Shown here: in pieces, positions 17,092 through 25,672 of the stretch
Position numbering within the stretch: position 1 is the stretch's first letter
Layout: the number at the start of each line of letters is the position of its first letter
Assembly: GCA_949505625.1 (NCBI GenBank)
Contig: CATBQD010000002.1
Coordinates: forward strand, 1-64,000
Length of the DNA: 64,000 nucleotides
Direction of reading: 5' to 3'
From: an uncultured Bacilli bacterium
GTDB taxonomy: Bacteria > Bacillota_I > Bacilli_A > RF39 > UBA660
Translations under genes and position numbers: made by a program
The notes under the pieces: model-generated
What the model was told of the DNA's origin: nothing
Database searches by the model: none
Seen by the model: only the letters and a program-made list of their open reading frames with translations

Positions 17092-17517
17092 ATGAAAAAA
17101 TATAATGTTGTGATTTTACTACTTGTATCTTGCTTTTTAATATCAGGATGTTTTAATAAGAATTTATCATCCAATAAAGAAACGATTATTATGAAAAAAG
17201 ATGATTTAAAAAATACTAAAAAAATAAATATAAAAAATACAAACTCAACAGAAATAATAAAAATCATTAGTGATACAAATGAGATTGATCAAATTGTAGA
17301 TGTTATTATATCTGGTAGACTCATTAAGGATGATGAGAATATAGTATATATTGGTGCGTCTTACGTTTTGGAAATGATTGACGAAAAGGGAAATATTTTT
17401 GAAACAATCGATTTATTTGTTCCATATGGTGTTTCTAAGTTTATAAGTTTAAATCAATTAAATGAATATTATTATGTAGATGTTGATAAAATATTGGCAA
17501 TTTTTAATGAAAAATAA
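17092..17517 (+). CDS. small lipoprotein of unknown function
   Basis: This 141-residue protein starts MKKYNVVILLLVSCFLISGC, a lipoprotein signal with lipobox ISGC. The mature part is polar, Lys/Asn-rich at first and then a compact alpha/beta region. I recognise no family. The start at 17092 puts Lys-Lys next to the hydrophobic core; the frame extends 27 bp upstream to 17065 without a better SD. It ends 15 bp before a bidirectional terminator shared with the convergent HExxH gene. Confidence 0.6.
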   Translation: MKKYNVVILLLVSCFLISGCFNKNLSSNKETIIMKKDDLKNTKKINIKNTNSTEIIKIISDTNEIDQIVDVIISGRLIKDDENIVYIGASYVLEMIDEKGNIFETIDLFVPYGVSKFISLNQLNEYYYVDVDKILAIFNEK

Positions 17518-17532
17518 AATTTTATTTAGAAA

Positions 17533-17562
17533 AAAAATAGTATGAGAAATCATACTATTTTT
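17533..17562. terminator. bidirectional terminator with GAAA loop
   Basis: A perfect 13-bp stem (17533-17545 with 17550-17562) is capped by a GAAA tetraloop, with A and T tracts forming its base. It serves the converging lipoprotein and HExxH genes; the stop codon of the latter lies in the stem. Confidence 0.85.
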
Positions 17563-18436
17563 GATACATTCTTAATACTTTTTCAGTAGCTTTTATTGTT
17601 TCTTTATTCTTTAGAGAAGTATTTGTTTCTTGTAATAATTGCTCTACTGTAATTTGATGAGTAATGGCTTTTTGAATTAACTCTTTTATTTGATTTGGAT
17701 TTTCTTTATATAATTCGAATAAACGTAATGCATAAATAGTAGAAATTATATAAGAATAACTATTATGTGCAGAATATTCAATAGGAATATAATCATTTAC
17801 TCCTGCAGTTCTAAGAGTGATACATTGTGAATATTCTTCTAAATGATCACGAAATGTTTTGATTCTGATATCCAAATAATATTTTAAGAGATTTGGATCT
17901 TTTAGTGTTTCTTCAAAACGGATGGTGGCAATTAATTCCATTAAAATCGGAAGTAGCTCATTATAATGGATATGAAATCCTTTTTGAGGAGCTGGATTAT
18001 TAAATAAAATATGTGTATTTTCATGAACCAAAGATAATGCACTATAAGATAGATCTGTTCTAAAAAGAACAATTTTGGAAGCTGTGATTGTTCTTTTCTC
18101 TTCATCATAACAAAATAATGTACCTCCATCAAATAAATTCATTGCTTGTTTTTCGATTGGCAAAGTAAGAAGTGCATTTCCAGTATTTTCTCCCAGCATA
18201 GATTCTGTAAAAGCAACTGCTTCTTTTTTATTTGTTTCTAAATCTACTTTTTTAAAATCCCTAGAATAAGGGAAAATAGCAGATGTTTTGAGTGCTTCTT
18301 GTTTTAGATGTTCAAAATTTCTTGCTCCTTGTTTATCAAACATATCAATATGTTTGATAGAAAAACCAAAAGATTTTGCTTCTCTAAAAAAAGATATTCC
18401 ATTTTCCATTGCTACAGATAACTCGGATTGTTCCAT
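17555..18436 (-). CDS. HExxH putative metallopeptidase
   Basis: The 293-residue protein has no signal peptide. Residues 138-142 read HENTH inside the hydrophobic helix pattern ALSLVHENTHILF, a zincin HExxH motif; acidic residues in NELLPILMELIATIRFEE (about 158-175) are candidates for the third ligand. The SD GGGGGAA is placed well for 18436. It is divergent from another HExxH protein at 18550, with about 110 bp between starts. The family is unknown to me; catalysis is inferred from the motif alone. Confidence 0.6.
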   Translation of the reverse strand: MEQSELSVAMENGISFFREAKSFGFSIKHIDMFDKQGARNFEHLKQEALKTSAIFPYSRDFKKVDLETNKKEAVAFTESMLGENTGNALLTLPIEKQAMNLFDGGTLFCYDEEKRTITASKIVLFRTDLSYSALSLVHENTHILFNNPAPQKGFHIHYNELLPILMELIATIRFEETLKDPNLLKYYLDIRIKTFRDHLEEYSQCITLRTAGVNDYIPIEYSAHNSYSYIISTIYALRLFELYKENPNQIKELIQKAITHQITVEQLLQETNTSLKNKETIKATEKVLRMYQK

Positions 18437-18492
18437 AAAAATTCCCCCTTTTTTTCTGCATATAATAGCATAATTTTACCTAAAATACAAAT

Positions 18493-18521
18493 TTGACAAT
18501 GCATTTCATTGATGTTATAGT
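18493..18521 (+). promoter_or_regulatory. consensus promoter of the second HExxH gene
   Basis: TTGACA (18493-18498), exactly 17 bp, then TATAGT (18516-18521). Because the -35 occupies the first codons of the longest open frame, the real start must be downstream at 18550. Confidence 0.8.
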
Positions 18522-18549
18522 ATGCAACATTAATAAAGGGGATATTAGT

Positions 18550-19641
18550 ATGCTTAAATCATATTATGAAGCATTAGAGCTTTTTGGTATTCAGTCTGGT
18601 TTTGTAGAAGAACAAATAGAGGAAATTTATTCTTCTTTAAAAAATATTTATAAACCAGAAGATTTTGAATTTTTTAGTCCAGAATATATGGAAATGAGTG
18701 ATAAAAGGCATCAGTTGAATATGGCATATTTTAGATTACGTAGTTCACTTTCCCATTATATTGTAGACCAAAATTCTACAAGTATGAATGAAGAACAAAT
18801 GATAGCAGAAATATCAAAGCTAATTTATGACTATACAAAAAAAGGAATCAATCTTGATAAAAAATTTATTGCAAAATTAGTAGAGATTTTAGTATCTTTT
18901 AAGAGTTTGCATCAATATGTAAGAGATGTTGAATTTAATATTTATGAAAAAGATACAATAGCTACATATCAAAGGGCAGGAAGACTAACCATATATGAAC
19001 ACAATTTACAAAAGATATCAAATAATTTAGAGGGTACTGTAAAGATTTATTATCCTTTCTATCGAACTGTTTCGGTAGTTCGTCACGAGATAGAACATGC
19101 AGATTGGAGAAAACAAGTAGATCGCAGGAAAACTGGTATTCGTACTTTTCTTTGTCAGGCTTGTGAGACTTATCAAAAAAATTATGATGAAAATTTTGAA
19201 CGTATTGTTCAGTTACCAAGTCTTATATTTGAAATTTTACATGTTTTATTAAAACTTGAATTTTTTATACAAGATCGAAAATATGACAAAAACTGGTTAT
19301 ATAGTCCAAAAGAAAGAGTCGCTGAAATTAGTGGGAATTCTTTAGTGCTTTCTTTAATTGATCAAGCTCCAAATAAAGAAATATTGCAAGAAATTCAAAA
19401 TAGTTTTATAGATTCAATTACACAGATTTTGTTTTCTGGGTATGATAAACCATTAGGGCCAACAGATTTTTATTTATCAAGATTTTATCAGTTTGAAGAT
19501 TGTTTACAAATTTTAGAAATGTCAAAAACATTAAGTTTAGAAGAGCGATTATTATTTGGTTTAAAGGTAACTCCTGAAGAACTTAAGCAGGCTATATCAA
19601 ATAAAGAAAAAGTTTTATCAGGAATTAGAAAAATATGTTAG
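18550..19641 (+). CDS. HExxH putative metallopeptidase, larger divergent partner
   Basis: This 363-residue soluble protein has HEIEH at residues 179-183 in the context VSVVRHEIEHADW. Glu256 or Glu259 in YSPKERVAEISGN could be the third zinc ligand. The start at 18550 follows AAAGGGGA by 7 bp and sits 29 bp after the -10 box; the longer frame begins inside the promoter. The N-terminal 170 residues are helical and unrecognised. The divergent gene at 17555-18436 also carries HExxH, but the two proteins share little else that I can see. Function is unknown. Confidence 0.6.
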   Translation: MLKSYYEALELFGIQSGFVEEQIEEIYSSLKNIYKPEDFEFFSPEYMEMSDKRHQLNMAYFRLRSSLSHYIVDQNSTSMNEEQMIAEISKLIYDYTKKGINLDKKFIAKLVEILVSFKSLHQYVRDVEFNIYEKDTIATYQRAGRLTIYEHNLQKISNNLEGTVKIYYPFYRTVSVVRHEIEHADWRKQVDRRKTGIRTFLCQACETYQKNYDENFERIVQLPSLIFEILHVLLKLEFFIQDRKYDKNWLYSPKERVAEISGNSLVLSLIDQAPNKEILQEIQNSFIDSITQILFSGYDKPLGPTDFYLSRFYQFEDCLQILEMSKTLSLEERLLFGLKVTPEELKQAISNKEKVLSGIRKIC

Positions 19642-19661
19642 AACAACTTTGTTCTTTTTTT
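19640..19661 (+). terminator. terminator after the 18550 gene
   Basis: The stem AGAACA / TGTTCT with loop ACTT (19640-19655) is followed by six T residues. Confidence 0.75.
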
Positions 19662-19715
19662 CTTTAATTATAGACTTTAATTTTAAAAATGTGTTACAAT
19701 GAATTTGGTGGTTTT

Positions 19716-20444
19716 ATGCTTTATACTTCTATCGATAATAAAAAAATAAAAGATTTGAAAAAATTGGGTACTAAAAAGTATCGTGATAAAATGGGACTTT
19801 TTTTAGTAGAAGGAAAACACTTGGTATTAGAAGCATATAAAACGGGTCACTTAAAAGAGTTATTATTAGAGAAAGATGAACTTTTTCCTCTTTCTGTTCC
19901 TACTAATTATTTAAGTAATAATGTGATTCATTATATTACAGATGTAGAAAGTCCAGGAACTGTTTTTGGAGTTTGTGAAAAACCAGATTCTCAAGAAATA
20001 TATGGAAAAAGAATTGTTATTTTAGATGGAATTCAAGACCCGGGAAATCTGGGAACAATAATTAGAAGCGCAGTTGCGTTTCATGCAGATATGATTATAC
20101 TAAGCCCAAATACTGTAGATGCTTATAATTCTAAAGTTGTTCGTTCCAGCCAAGGTATGGTTTTTCATATACCAATTATTGGTAAAGATTTATATGAAGT
20201 AATTCCAGAGCTTCAAAAACAACAGTATAAGATATTTGGAACAAAAGTGACTCATGGAAAAAATATAAAAGACCTTGAAAAAAGTGAAAAGTTTGCTATA
20301 ATAATGGGAAATGAAGGCCAAGGGGTAGAAGAAGCAATTTTAGATTTGTGTGACGAATATTTATATATTGAAATGGATGAGCGTTGTGAAAGTTTAAATG
20401 TAGGTGTTGCAACAAGCATTATTTTATATGAACTAGATAAGTAG
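19716..20444 (+). CDS. TrmH/SpoU family RNA 2'-O-methyltransferase
   Basis: This SPOUT-fold enzyme uses SAM to methylate a ribose in rRNA or tRNA. The N-terminal substrate domain (KYRDKMGLFLVEGKHLVLEA) is followed by the knot domain with LDGIQDPGNLGTIIRSA, then IMGNEGQGV and ESLNVGVATSIILYE. The start at 19716 follows GGTGG; the ATG at 19689 overlaps the apparent -10 TACAAT (19695-19700). It lies 7 bp before rimM, so it leads an RNA-maturation operon. The exact target cannot be told. A second family member, rlmB, is at 31343. Confidence 0.87.
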   Translation: MLYTSIDNKKIKDLKKLGTKKYRDKMGLFLVEGKHLVLEAYKTGHLKELLLEKDELFPLSVPTNYLSNNVIHYITDVESPGTVFGVCEKPDSQEIYGKRIVILDGIQDPGNLGTIIRSAVAFHADMIILSPNTVDAYNSKVVRSSQGMVFHIPIIGKDLYEVIPELQKQQYKIFGTKVTHGKNIKDLEKSEKFAIIMGNEGQGVEEAILDLCDEYLYIEMDERCESLNVGVATSIILYELDK

Positions 20445-20451
20445 GTGTAAT

Positions 20452-20946
20452 ATGGATTATATATATATTGGAGAAATTGTTAACACCCATGGAATAAAAG
20501 GTGAAGTACGATTACTTTCTGATTTTGAATATAAAAAAGAAGCATTTGTAGTTGGCAAAAAAATTTATATTGGAAAAAACAAAGAAGAAGTTGTGATAAA
20601 AACGCATCGAGTACATAAAGAGTATAATATGTTTACGTTTGAAGGTATTGAAGATATTAATGATGTTATTATATACAAAGGCGAAAAAGCATACATGAAA
20701 AGAGAAGATATTTCTGTGGAAGGATATTTTAAAGAAGATGTGATTGGTCTTACTGCTTATGATAAGGATACCCCAATAGGAATCGTGACTTTCATTATGA
20801 AAAGTAAAGCACATGATATTTTAGTAATAACAGATCATGATAAAAAACATTTAGTTCCTTATATTCCAGAGTTCATAGAGAATATTGATCTGAATCACAA
20901 ACGAATTAATATTCATGTGATGGAAGGATTGCTAAATGAAAATTGA
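20452..20946 (+). CDS. rimM: ribosome maturation factor RimM
   Basis: RimM helps 16S 3'-domain assembly and binds S19. The start reads [20 protein letters not shown], the family signature, and the C-terminal PRC-barrel shows HDILVI, then [14 protein letters not shown]. The 164-residue length is typical. It overlaps trmD by 11 bp, the usual rimM-trmD arrangement. Confidence 0.95.
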   Translation: MDYIYIGEIVNTHGIKGEVRLLSDFEYKKEAFVVGKKIYIGKNKEEVVIKTHRVHKEYNMFTFEGIEDINDVIIYKGEKAYMKREDISVEGYFKEDVIGLTAYDKDTPIGIVTFIMKSKAHDILVITDHDKKHLVPYIPEFIENIDLNHKRINIHVMEGLLNEN

Positions 20947-21607
20947 TATTCTAACGCTATTTCCTTCTATGTTCGATGGATTTCTTAATGAATCGATTAT
21001 AAAACGTGCGATTGAATTTGGGAAAGTCATTATTGAAATTCATGATATTCGAGATTTTACTTTAGATAAACATAAAAAAGTAGATGATTATGGATTTGGT
21101 GGAGGAAAAGGCATGGTATTAATGCCACAGCCAGTATTTGATGCAGTAGAACATTATAAAAAAGAAAATTCTAAAGTGATTTTGGTAACTCCTCAAGGAG
21201 AAACTTGGAAACAAGCAAAAGCCTATGAATTTTCTAAAATGGAACATTTAATTTTTATATGTGGACATTATGAAGGATTTGATGAAAGAATTCGAACACT
21301 TGCTGATTATGAAGTCAGTATTGGAGATTATGTATTAACTGGTGGAGAGCTTCCTAGTATGGTAATTACAGATAGTATTGTAAGATTATTAGACGGAGTG
21401 ATAAAAGAAGAATCACATGTCGAAGATTCTTTTCATAACAATTTATTAGATTATCCTGTTTATACGAAGCCAGTAGATTTTAGGGGAATGAAAGTACCAG
21501 AAATATTATTAAGTGGACATCATGCTAATATAGAAAAATGGCGATATGAAGAACAATTAAAAAGAACAAAATTGAGAAGACCTGATTTATTAGAAAGAGA
21601 TGATTAA
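20936..21607 (+). CDS. trmD: tRNA (guanine-37 N1) methyltransferase
   Basis: TrmD forms m1G37 in tRNAs, which prevents frameshifting. Landmarks are [44 protein letters not shown] and the trefoil-knot stretch [13 protein letters not shown]. The 223-residue length is slightly short but complete. The ATG lies inside rimM, so expression is coupled. Confidence 0.97.
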   Translation: MKIDILTLFPSMFDGFLNESIIKRAIEFGKVIIEIHDIRDFTLDKHKKVDDYGFGGGKGMVLMPQPVFDAVEHYKKENSKVILVTPQGETWKQAKAYEFSKMEHLIFICGHYEGFDERIRTLADYEVSIGDYVLTGGELPSMVITDSIVRLLDGVIKEESHVEDSFHNNLLDYPVYTKPVDFRGMKVPEILLSGHHANIEKWRYEEQLKRTKLRRPDLLERDD

Positions 21608-21608
21608 T

Positions 21609-22073
21609 ATGAAAAAACACTATTCTATTATAAAAGGAAAATATGATAATCAATCTATGGTTATTGATTGTCAAAAATTAAGTGGTTATCGCTTAGTTCC
21701 TAAAAATAATATCGAATATGATGGAATTATGGTAAATCAACTTGTGATTATTAATCAGTCTTTTATTGAAAAAGTATTAAAAAAGAAAATTAAAAGAAAA
21801 TTGGATTTATATTTAAAATTGATTATAGATACTTTGAGTGAAGATGATTCATCAGATGTTGGTGTAAGTCTTAGAAATGCACTGAATGACTTATCTCGGT
21901 ATAGAGATATTGTAGAATTTAAATATCAAAAGTATTTGGATGAAAAATATGTATCATTACTTCTTCAAAAAATTGCTCTTTTAGAACATGAATTAAAGCA
22001 AAAGTTAATTTATTTAATTGATAAACCAGTTATGGAAGAGGAAGAAAAAAGCGTTGGTGGAAGAAGAAGGTAA
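21609..22073 (+). CDS. unknown protein of the trmD operon
   Basis: This 154-residue protein (or 157 from the ATG at 21600, which overlaps the trmD stop) is rich in Lys, Leu and Tyr and ends in a charged tail EEEEKSVGGRRR. The middle looks like two long helices. I recognise no domain. It continues the rimM-trmD transcript and is followed by a promoter for rplS. AGAGAT before 21609 is a weak SD. Confidence 0.6.
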   Translation: MKKHYSIIKGKYDNQSMVIDCQKLSGYRLVPKNNIEYDGIMVNQLVIINQSFIEKVLKKKIKRKLDLYLKLIIDTLSEDDSSDVGVSLRNALNDLSRYRDIVEFKYQKYLDEKYVSLLLQKIALLEHELKQKLIYLIDKPVMEEEEKSVGGRRR

Positions 22074-22157
22074 AAAAATCTTTTTCTTTCTTTTTATACA
22101 AAAGAAACTATACAGATAAAAAATACCTATAAATAGTTGTATAATTGGATATTTTAC

Positions 22158-22186
22158 TTGCATATATTAAAAATATATGATAAAAT
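22158..22186 (+). promoter_or_regulatory. promoter of rplS
   Basis: TTGCAT (22158-22163), 17-bp spacer and TAAAAT (22181-22186). Transcripts would begin near 22193 and carry about 60 nt of leader. Confidence 0.7.
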
Positions 22187-22193
22187 CTATTAC

Positions 22194-22252
22194 GTCGTGA
22201 TCCGCTGGATAATAAGAACTATGATCATAGATTTTATAGAGGAGAGTGTAAC
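22194..22252 (+). ncRNA. candidate L19 autoregulatory leader
   Basis: The untranslated leader of rplS contains complementary arms GTGATC and GATCAT around a region with GCTGGATAATAAGAACTAT, ahead of the SD GAGGAGAG. Bacillota often carry an L19 leader here that binds the protein and represses it. The pairing is seen; the identity as that Rfam family is inferred from position. Confidence 0.45.
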
Positions 22253-22612
22253 ATGAATTTAGTAGAAAAGATTACATTAAGTCAAATTAGAACAGATATT
22301 CCAGAATTTCGTGTTGGAGATACTGTAAGAGTTGATGTAAAAATTATCGAAGGAAAAAGAGAAAGAATTCAGGCTTTTGAAGGATTCGTAACAGCAATTC
22401 AAGGTAGTGGAGTTGGAAAAACTTTTACTGTTAGAAAAATTTCAAGTGGAGTTGGGGTAGAAAGAATTTTCCCTGTTAATTCACCAAAGATTGATTCTGT
22501 AACTGTAGTAAGACGTGGTAAAGTAAGACAAGCCAAACTTCGTTATTTAAGAGATATCAAAGGTCAAGTTCGAATTAAAGAAAGAAGAAATAAGGAAAAT
22601 AAGGCTGCATAG
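22253..22612 (+). CDS. rplS: 50S ribosomal protein L19
   Basis: L19 sits at the 30S/50S interface. The 119 residues show [42 protein letters not shown] and [14 protein letters not shown], all diagnostic. The SD GAGGAGAG is strong. In Bacillus rplS follows trmD and precedes rbgA; here one unknown gene separates it from trmD, and rbgA is about 7.5 kb away. Confidence 0.98.
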   Translation: MNLVEKITLSQIRTDIPEFRVGDTVRVDVKIIEGKRERIQAFEGFVTAIQGSGVGKTFTVRKISSGVGVERIFPVNSPKIDSVTVVRRGKVRQAKLRYLRDIKGQVRIKERRNKENKAA

Positions 22613-22623
22613 TCTTATTTTTG
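22596..22623 (+). terminator. possible weak terminator at the end of rplS
   Basis: AAAATAAG / CTTATTTT (22596-22603 with 22614-22621) encloses a 10-nt loop and the rplS stop codon, then runs into T residues. It may give partial readthrough to lepB. Confidence 0.4.
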
Positions 22624-22636
22624 CTATGGTGATATT

Positions 22637-23128
22637 ATGGAATGGATAAAAAGGTGTATCCCTTATGTTGTAATTATTTTAGTTGTTATTTTAACTCGAA
22701 CATTTATTGTAACTCCAGTTCGAGTAGATGGAACTTCAATGTATCCAACATTAAAGGATAAAGATATTATTTTATTAAAAAAATATGATCAAAATTACCA
22801 ATATGGGGATATTGTTATTTTAAATTATATGAAAACGAAACTTGTAAAAAGAATTATAGGAGTTCCTGGTGATTCTATAGAAGTAGTAGATGGAAAGCTT
22901 TATATCAATATGAAAAAGGTAGATGATCCTTATAGTAGTATAACAGCAGATTTTTCATTATTAGAACTAGGATATTCAAAAATCCCAGAAGGCTATTATT
23001 TTGTAATGGGTGATAACCGTAGTGCATCTAGTGATAGTAGAATGATAGGATTAATTAAAAAGAGTGATATATTAGGAACGGCAAGTTTCAGGATTTTTCC
23101 TTTTAATGCATTTGGAAGCGTAAAATAA
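22637..23128 (+). CDS. lepB: signal peptidase I
   Basis: This membrane serine protease cleaves Sec signal peptides. One N-terminal helix (about residues 8-27) anchors it. The catalytic Ser34 is in DGTSMYPTL and the general base Lys71 in LVKRIIGVPGDS; GDNRSASSDSR is also present. The 163-residue length fits the compact Gram-positive type. The SD is GGTGAT. Confidence 0.95.
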   Translation: MEWIKRCIPYVVIILVVILTRTFIVTPVRVDGTSMYPTLKDKDIILLKKYDQNYQYGDIVILNYMKTKLVKRIIGVPGDSIEVVDGKLYINMKKVDDPYSSITADFSLLELGYSKIPEGYYFVMGDNRSASSDSRMIGLIKKSDILGTASFRIFPFNAFGSVK

Positions 23129-23148
23129 TTTCTTTTTGCGCTTTTTTT
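23116..23148 (+). terminator. terminator after lepB
   Basis: AAGCG / CGCTT (23116-23120 with 23139-23143) is extended by A-rich and T-rich arms and followed by T residues; it overlaps the lepB stop. Confidence 0.6.
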
Positions 23149-23167
23149 AAATCTGTGGTAATATAGG

Positions 23168-23183
23168 CCCCTAAGAAGAGGGG
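23168..23183 (+). promoter_or_regulatory. hairpin that hides the SD of the 23191 gene
   Basis: CCCCT (23168-23172) can pair with AGGGG (23179-23183), and AGAGGGG (23177-23183) is the SD of the ATG at 23191. The stem is followed by TTTTATT, so it could also act as a weak terminator. Regulation through the hairpin is inference. Confidence 0.4.
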
Positions 23184-23190
23184 TTTTATT

Positions 23191-23943
23191 ATGGATGCAT
23201 ATAAAGTTTATAATCATGTTAAAAAGGGACATGAAGAAGTATTAAAAATGACAGAAGAAGTAATTCAATTATTTGAAAGAACGTATGGTTTTTGTTTTTT
23301 TCCTCCATTTTATAATTCACTTATGAAATTAAATGTTTTACTAGAAAATGGATATGGTGGAATTTTATGGCCAATATTAGAAAAATTAGGATATAGTTAC
23401 GAATTTGAAATCCAAGAGATTTTAGCCACCATGGATTCTTTATTACGAAATAATATGTCAGTAATCGCTTCTGTAAAATGGACATGTTATTATTCCATGC
23501 ATTCGCTTACAAAACTTCAAGATTGTTATGTATTAGATACAAAAGCTGGAACATTAATTACAACACCACTTACAGAATGGAAAGAAAATCTAAAAATGTG
23601 GGAATATGCAAATAGAAGAGGTTATTATGGCTTCTGCCATGATGCAGTAGAACGTTTTTTAAAAGAAAATCTAGAGTATCAGGCTGTAACTAGTTTAATA
23701 CCACATCAGTTTGGACGAAAGCATTATCATAGTTATATTAAACATGAGGGTAAAATATTAGACTTGTCTCATAATGCTTGTATTGATGAAGAAACTTATA
23801 ACAAGATAATGAATCCAATCCCATTAAATCAAGTTTATGGTTATGAATTAGAAAGCGAAGAAAGAAAGTTGGGTAGTGATGAATTAGGTCCAGAAAAATG
23901 TTTGCTTGTAAGATTGGCAGTAGCAAAACAAAGAAGGGGGTAA
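23191..23943 (+). CDS. unknown 250-residue protein with a possible Cys-His-Asp triad
   Basis: No signal peptide or membrane helix is seen. Conserved-looking residues are Cys in YYGFCHDAVERF (about 152), His in RKHYHSYIKHEGK (about 180-182) and Asp in ILDLSHN (about 191). The order and spacing resemble papain-like or transglutaminase-like folds, but I recognise no family. It is monocistronic, lying between the lepB terminator and the TATAAT at 24022. Codon use and composition match its neighbours. Confidence 0.5.
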   Translation: MDAYKVYNHVKKGHEEVLKMTEEVIQLFERTYGFCFFPPFYNSLMKLNVLLENGYGGILWPILEKLGYSYEFEIQEILATMDSLLRNNMSVIASVKWTCYYSMHSLTKLQDCYVLDTKAGTLITTPLTEWKENLKMWEYANRRGYYGFCHDAVERFLKENLEYQAVTSLIPHQFGRKHYHSYIKHEGKILDLSHNACIDEETYNKIMNPIPLNQVYGYELESEERKLGSDELGPEKCLLVRLAVAKQRRG

Positions 23944-24045
23944 CCTCTTTTTTTAGATTGTGAAGTGTATATTGCTTTAAATAAACATTTTAATGAATTT
24001 ACTTCATTATAGAATACATGTTATAATGAAAACGGTGATGGACAA

Positions 24046-25653
24046 ATGTTTGGAGCAAAAGGATCAGTGAAAAATCGAATTTATCAATTCTGGTTGATTC
24101 GAATGTGGAGAAAAAGAAGAAAGAAGAAGAAAGAAGAACAATTATTCAGAAGAAAACAATTGGAAGAAAAACAAAAAAGAGTGATTGAAGAAGTTATTGG
24201 AGTAAGAGATACTAGAAAATGGAAACTTTCGCCAGTTCCAACTGCATTATGTAAAAAAGAAGGAATTGTAGTTCAATTATCTCCAGCAGGAAAGAAACCA
24301 GCTCGAGTAGTAGAAGTAATAGAAGAAAAACCGAAGGTTGGAATCGGAGATCAGACAGAATTAGAGAAAAAATTAGAAAAAATAGAAGTAGAAACTACAG
24401 TCGTTGTTGCTAAAGTAAAGCAAGATATGAAACCATCTGATCCAAAAGATTTAGAAAATAAGAAAAGAAACTTAGAACAAGATTTACAAAAAATAGAAAA
24501 GCTTCAAATAGAATATCAAATAATTACAAAAAAAGATCCTAAATTATTAAATATGACTTTAGTCAAAAATATAAAAGATAAAAGAACTGTAAAAGATAGT
24601 GTGAAAGTATTAGAAGAAACTGAAGTGATATGTAAACAAGAACTTGTTCGTGTAGAAAAAGCTTTAAAAGATTCTATTGTATTAAATTCAGTAGAAGAAA
24701 CTAAAACAAAAGAGAAAAATTCTAAAGAAAATTCAAGTAATGATTTTGAAAAAACAGAAAAAACAACAAATGATAAAACGCAATATAAAAAAGATCCTGT
24801 ATTAACTCCTATCAAAACAGGAGCAGTGGTAGCAACTGTAGCTGGTGGAACTTTAATTGCCTTTCCAGCTCTACTACAAAAAAGTCTTCAAAATAAAAAA
24901 GAGAAAAAGAAATCTGATAAAAAGAAAGAGAATAAAACAATTGTTGATAAAAATGATAAATCGAAAAAATTAGAAAATAATGAATCATTAGCTATGAAAG
25001 ATAATCCGGAAGCTCTAAATAAAGAAAATCCTAAGTTAAAACTTTATCGTTCTAAATTAGAAGCAAGTAAAGAAGCAGAAATTATCATTAAAGCAGAATT
25101 AGAAAGACAAAAAAATTATTTGCGGAGATTGAATGAAAAGGTAGGGAAAATGGATGTTACAAAAAGAGTAGAATATCGTTTTAAGGGAATTCACCGTTTA
25201 TTAGAACATGTTTTAACTTTTGCATTAGGAATATTTACGATTCCATTTTCAAGACGTCGTATTTTTGGAACAGCTCTAGGGCTTACATTAATTGGTAATA
25301 GTATCAGAGGAATTCGAAATAGTCTTAGACCAACAAAAGAAGAGCAAATTTATATTGAATGGAAAGATTTTACAAAAGCAATATACAGTGAACAAATGGC
25401 TTTAAAACAATTAAACAATATGGTAATAGATTCACTAAGTCAAGCAAAGGGATTAAAAGAGGATATTGAAAGAGAATTTTATGGAAAAATTTCATTTCAA
25501 GAATATGATGAGATGAAAACAAAATTAGAAGCTATGGAATTAAAACTTCTTGAAAAACAAAAACAAATAGAAGAAATGGAAGAACAATTACAAAAAGCAG
25601 AAGAAAAAAATAAGATTAAAGTAAAACAGATGGAAGAAATTTCACATCATTAA
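24046..25653 (+). CDS. 535-residue charged coiled-coil protein with a central hydrophobic segment
   Basis: The basic N-terminus (WRKRRKKKKEEQ) is followed by long Lys/Glu coiled coils. There is a hydrophobic stretch at about residues 259-283 (VLTPIKTGAVVATVAGGTLIA) and a second at about 393-425 that includes LGIFTIPFSRRRIFG and ALGLTLIGNS; the C-terminus is a coiled coil. A TATAAT at 24022-24027 and the SD GGTGATGG (24034-24041) support the start. I know no family. It may be a membrane-associated scaffold, which is inference. Confidence 0.55.
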   Translation: MFGAKGSVKNRIYQFWLIRMWRKRRKKKKEEQLFRRKQLEEKQKRVIEEVIGVRDTRKWKLSPVPTALCKKEGIVVQLSPAGKKPARVVEVIEEKPKVGIGDQTELEKKLEKIEVETTVVVAKVKQDMKPSDPKDLENKKRNLEQDLQKIEKLQIEYQIITKKDPKLLNMTLVKNIKDKRTVKDSVKVLEETEVICKQELVRVEKALKDSIVLNSVEETKTKEKNSKENSSNDFEKTEKTTNDKTQYKKDPVLTPIKTGAVVATVAGGTLIAFPALLQKSLQNKKEKKKSDKKKENKTIVDKNDKSKKLENNESLAMKDNPEALNKENPKLKLYRSKLEASKEAEIIIKAELERQKNYLRRLNEKVGKMDVTKRVEYRFKGIHRLLEHVLTFALGIFTIPFSRRRIFGTALGLTLIGNSIRGIRNSLRPTKEEQIYIEWKDFTKAIYSEQMALKQLNNMVIDSLSQAKGLKEDIEREFYGKISFQEYDEMKTKLEAMELKLLEKQKQIEEMEEQLQKAEEKNKIKVKQMEEISHH

Positions 25654-25672
25654 TGATTGGAGTGAAAAGTAA

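Noticed and set aside
18493-18549. N-terminal extension of the plus-strand HExxH protein
   Set aside because: The extension lies on the -35 and -10 boxes.
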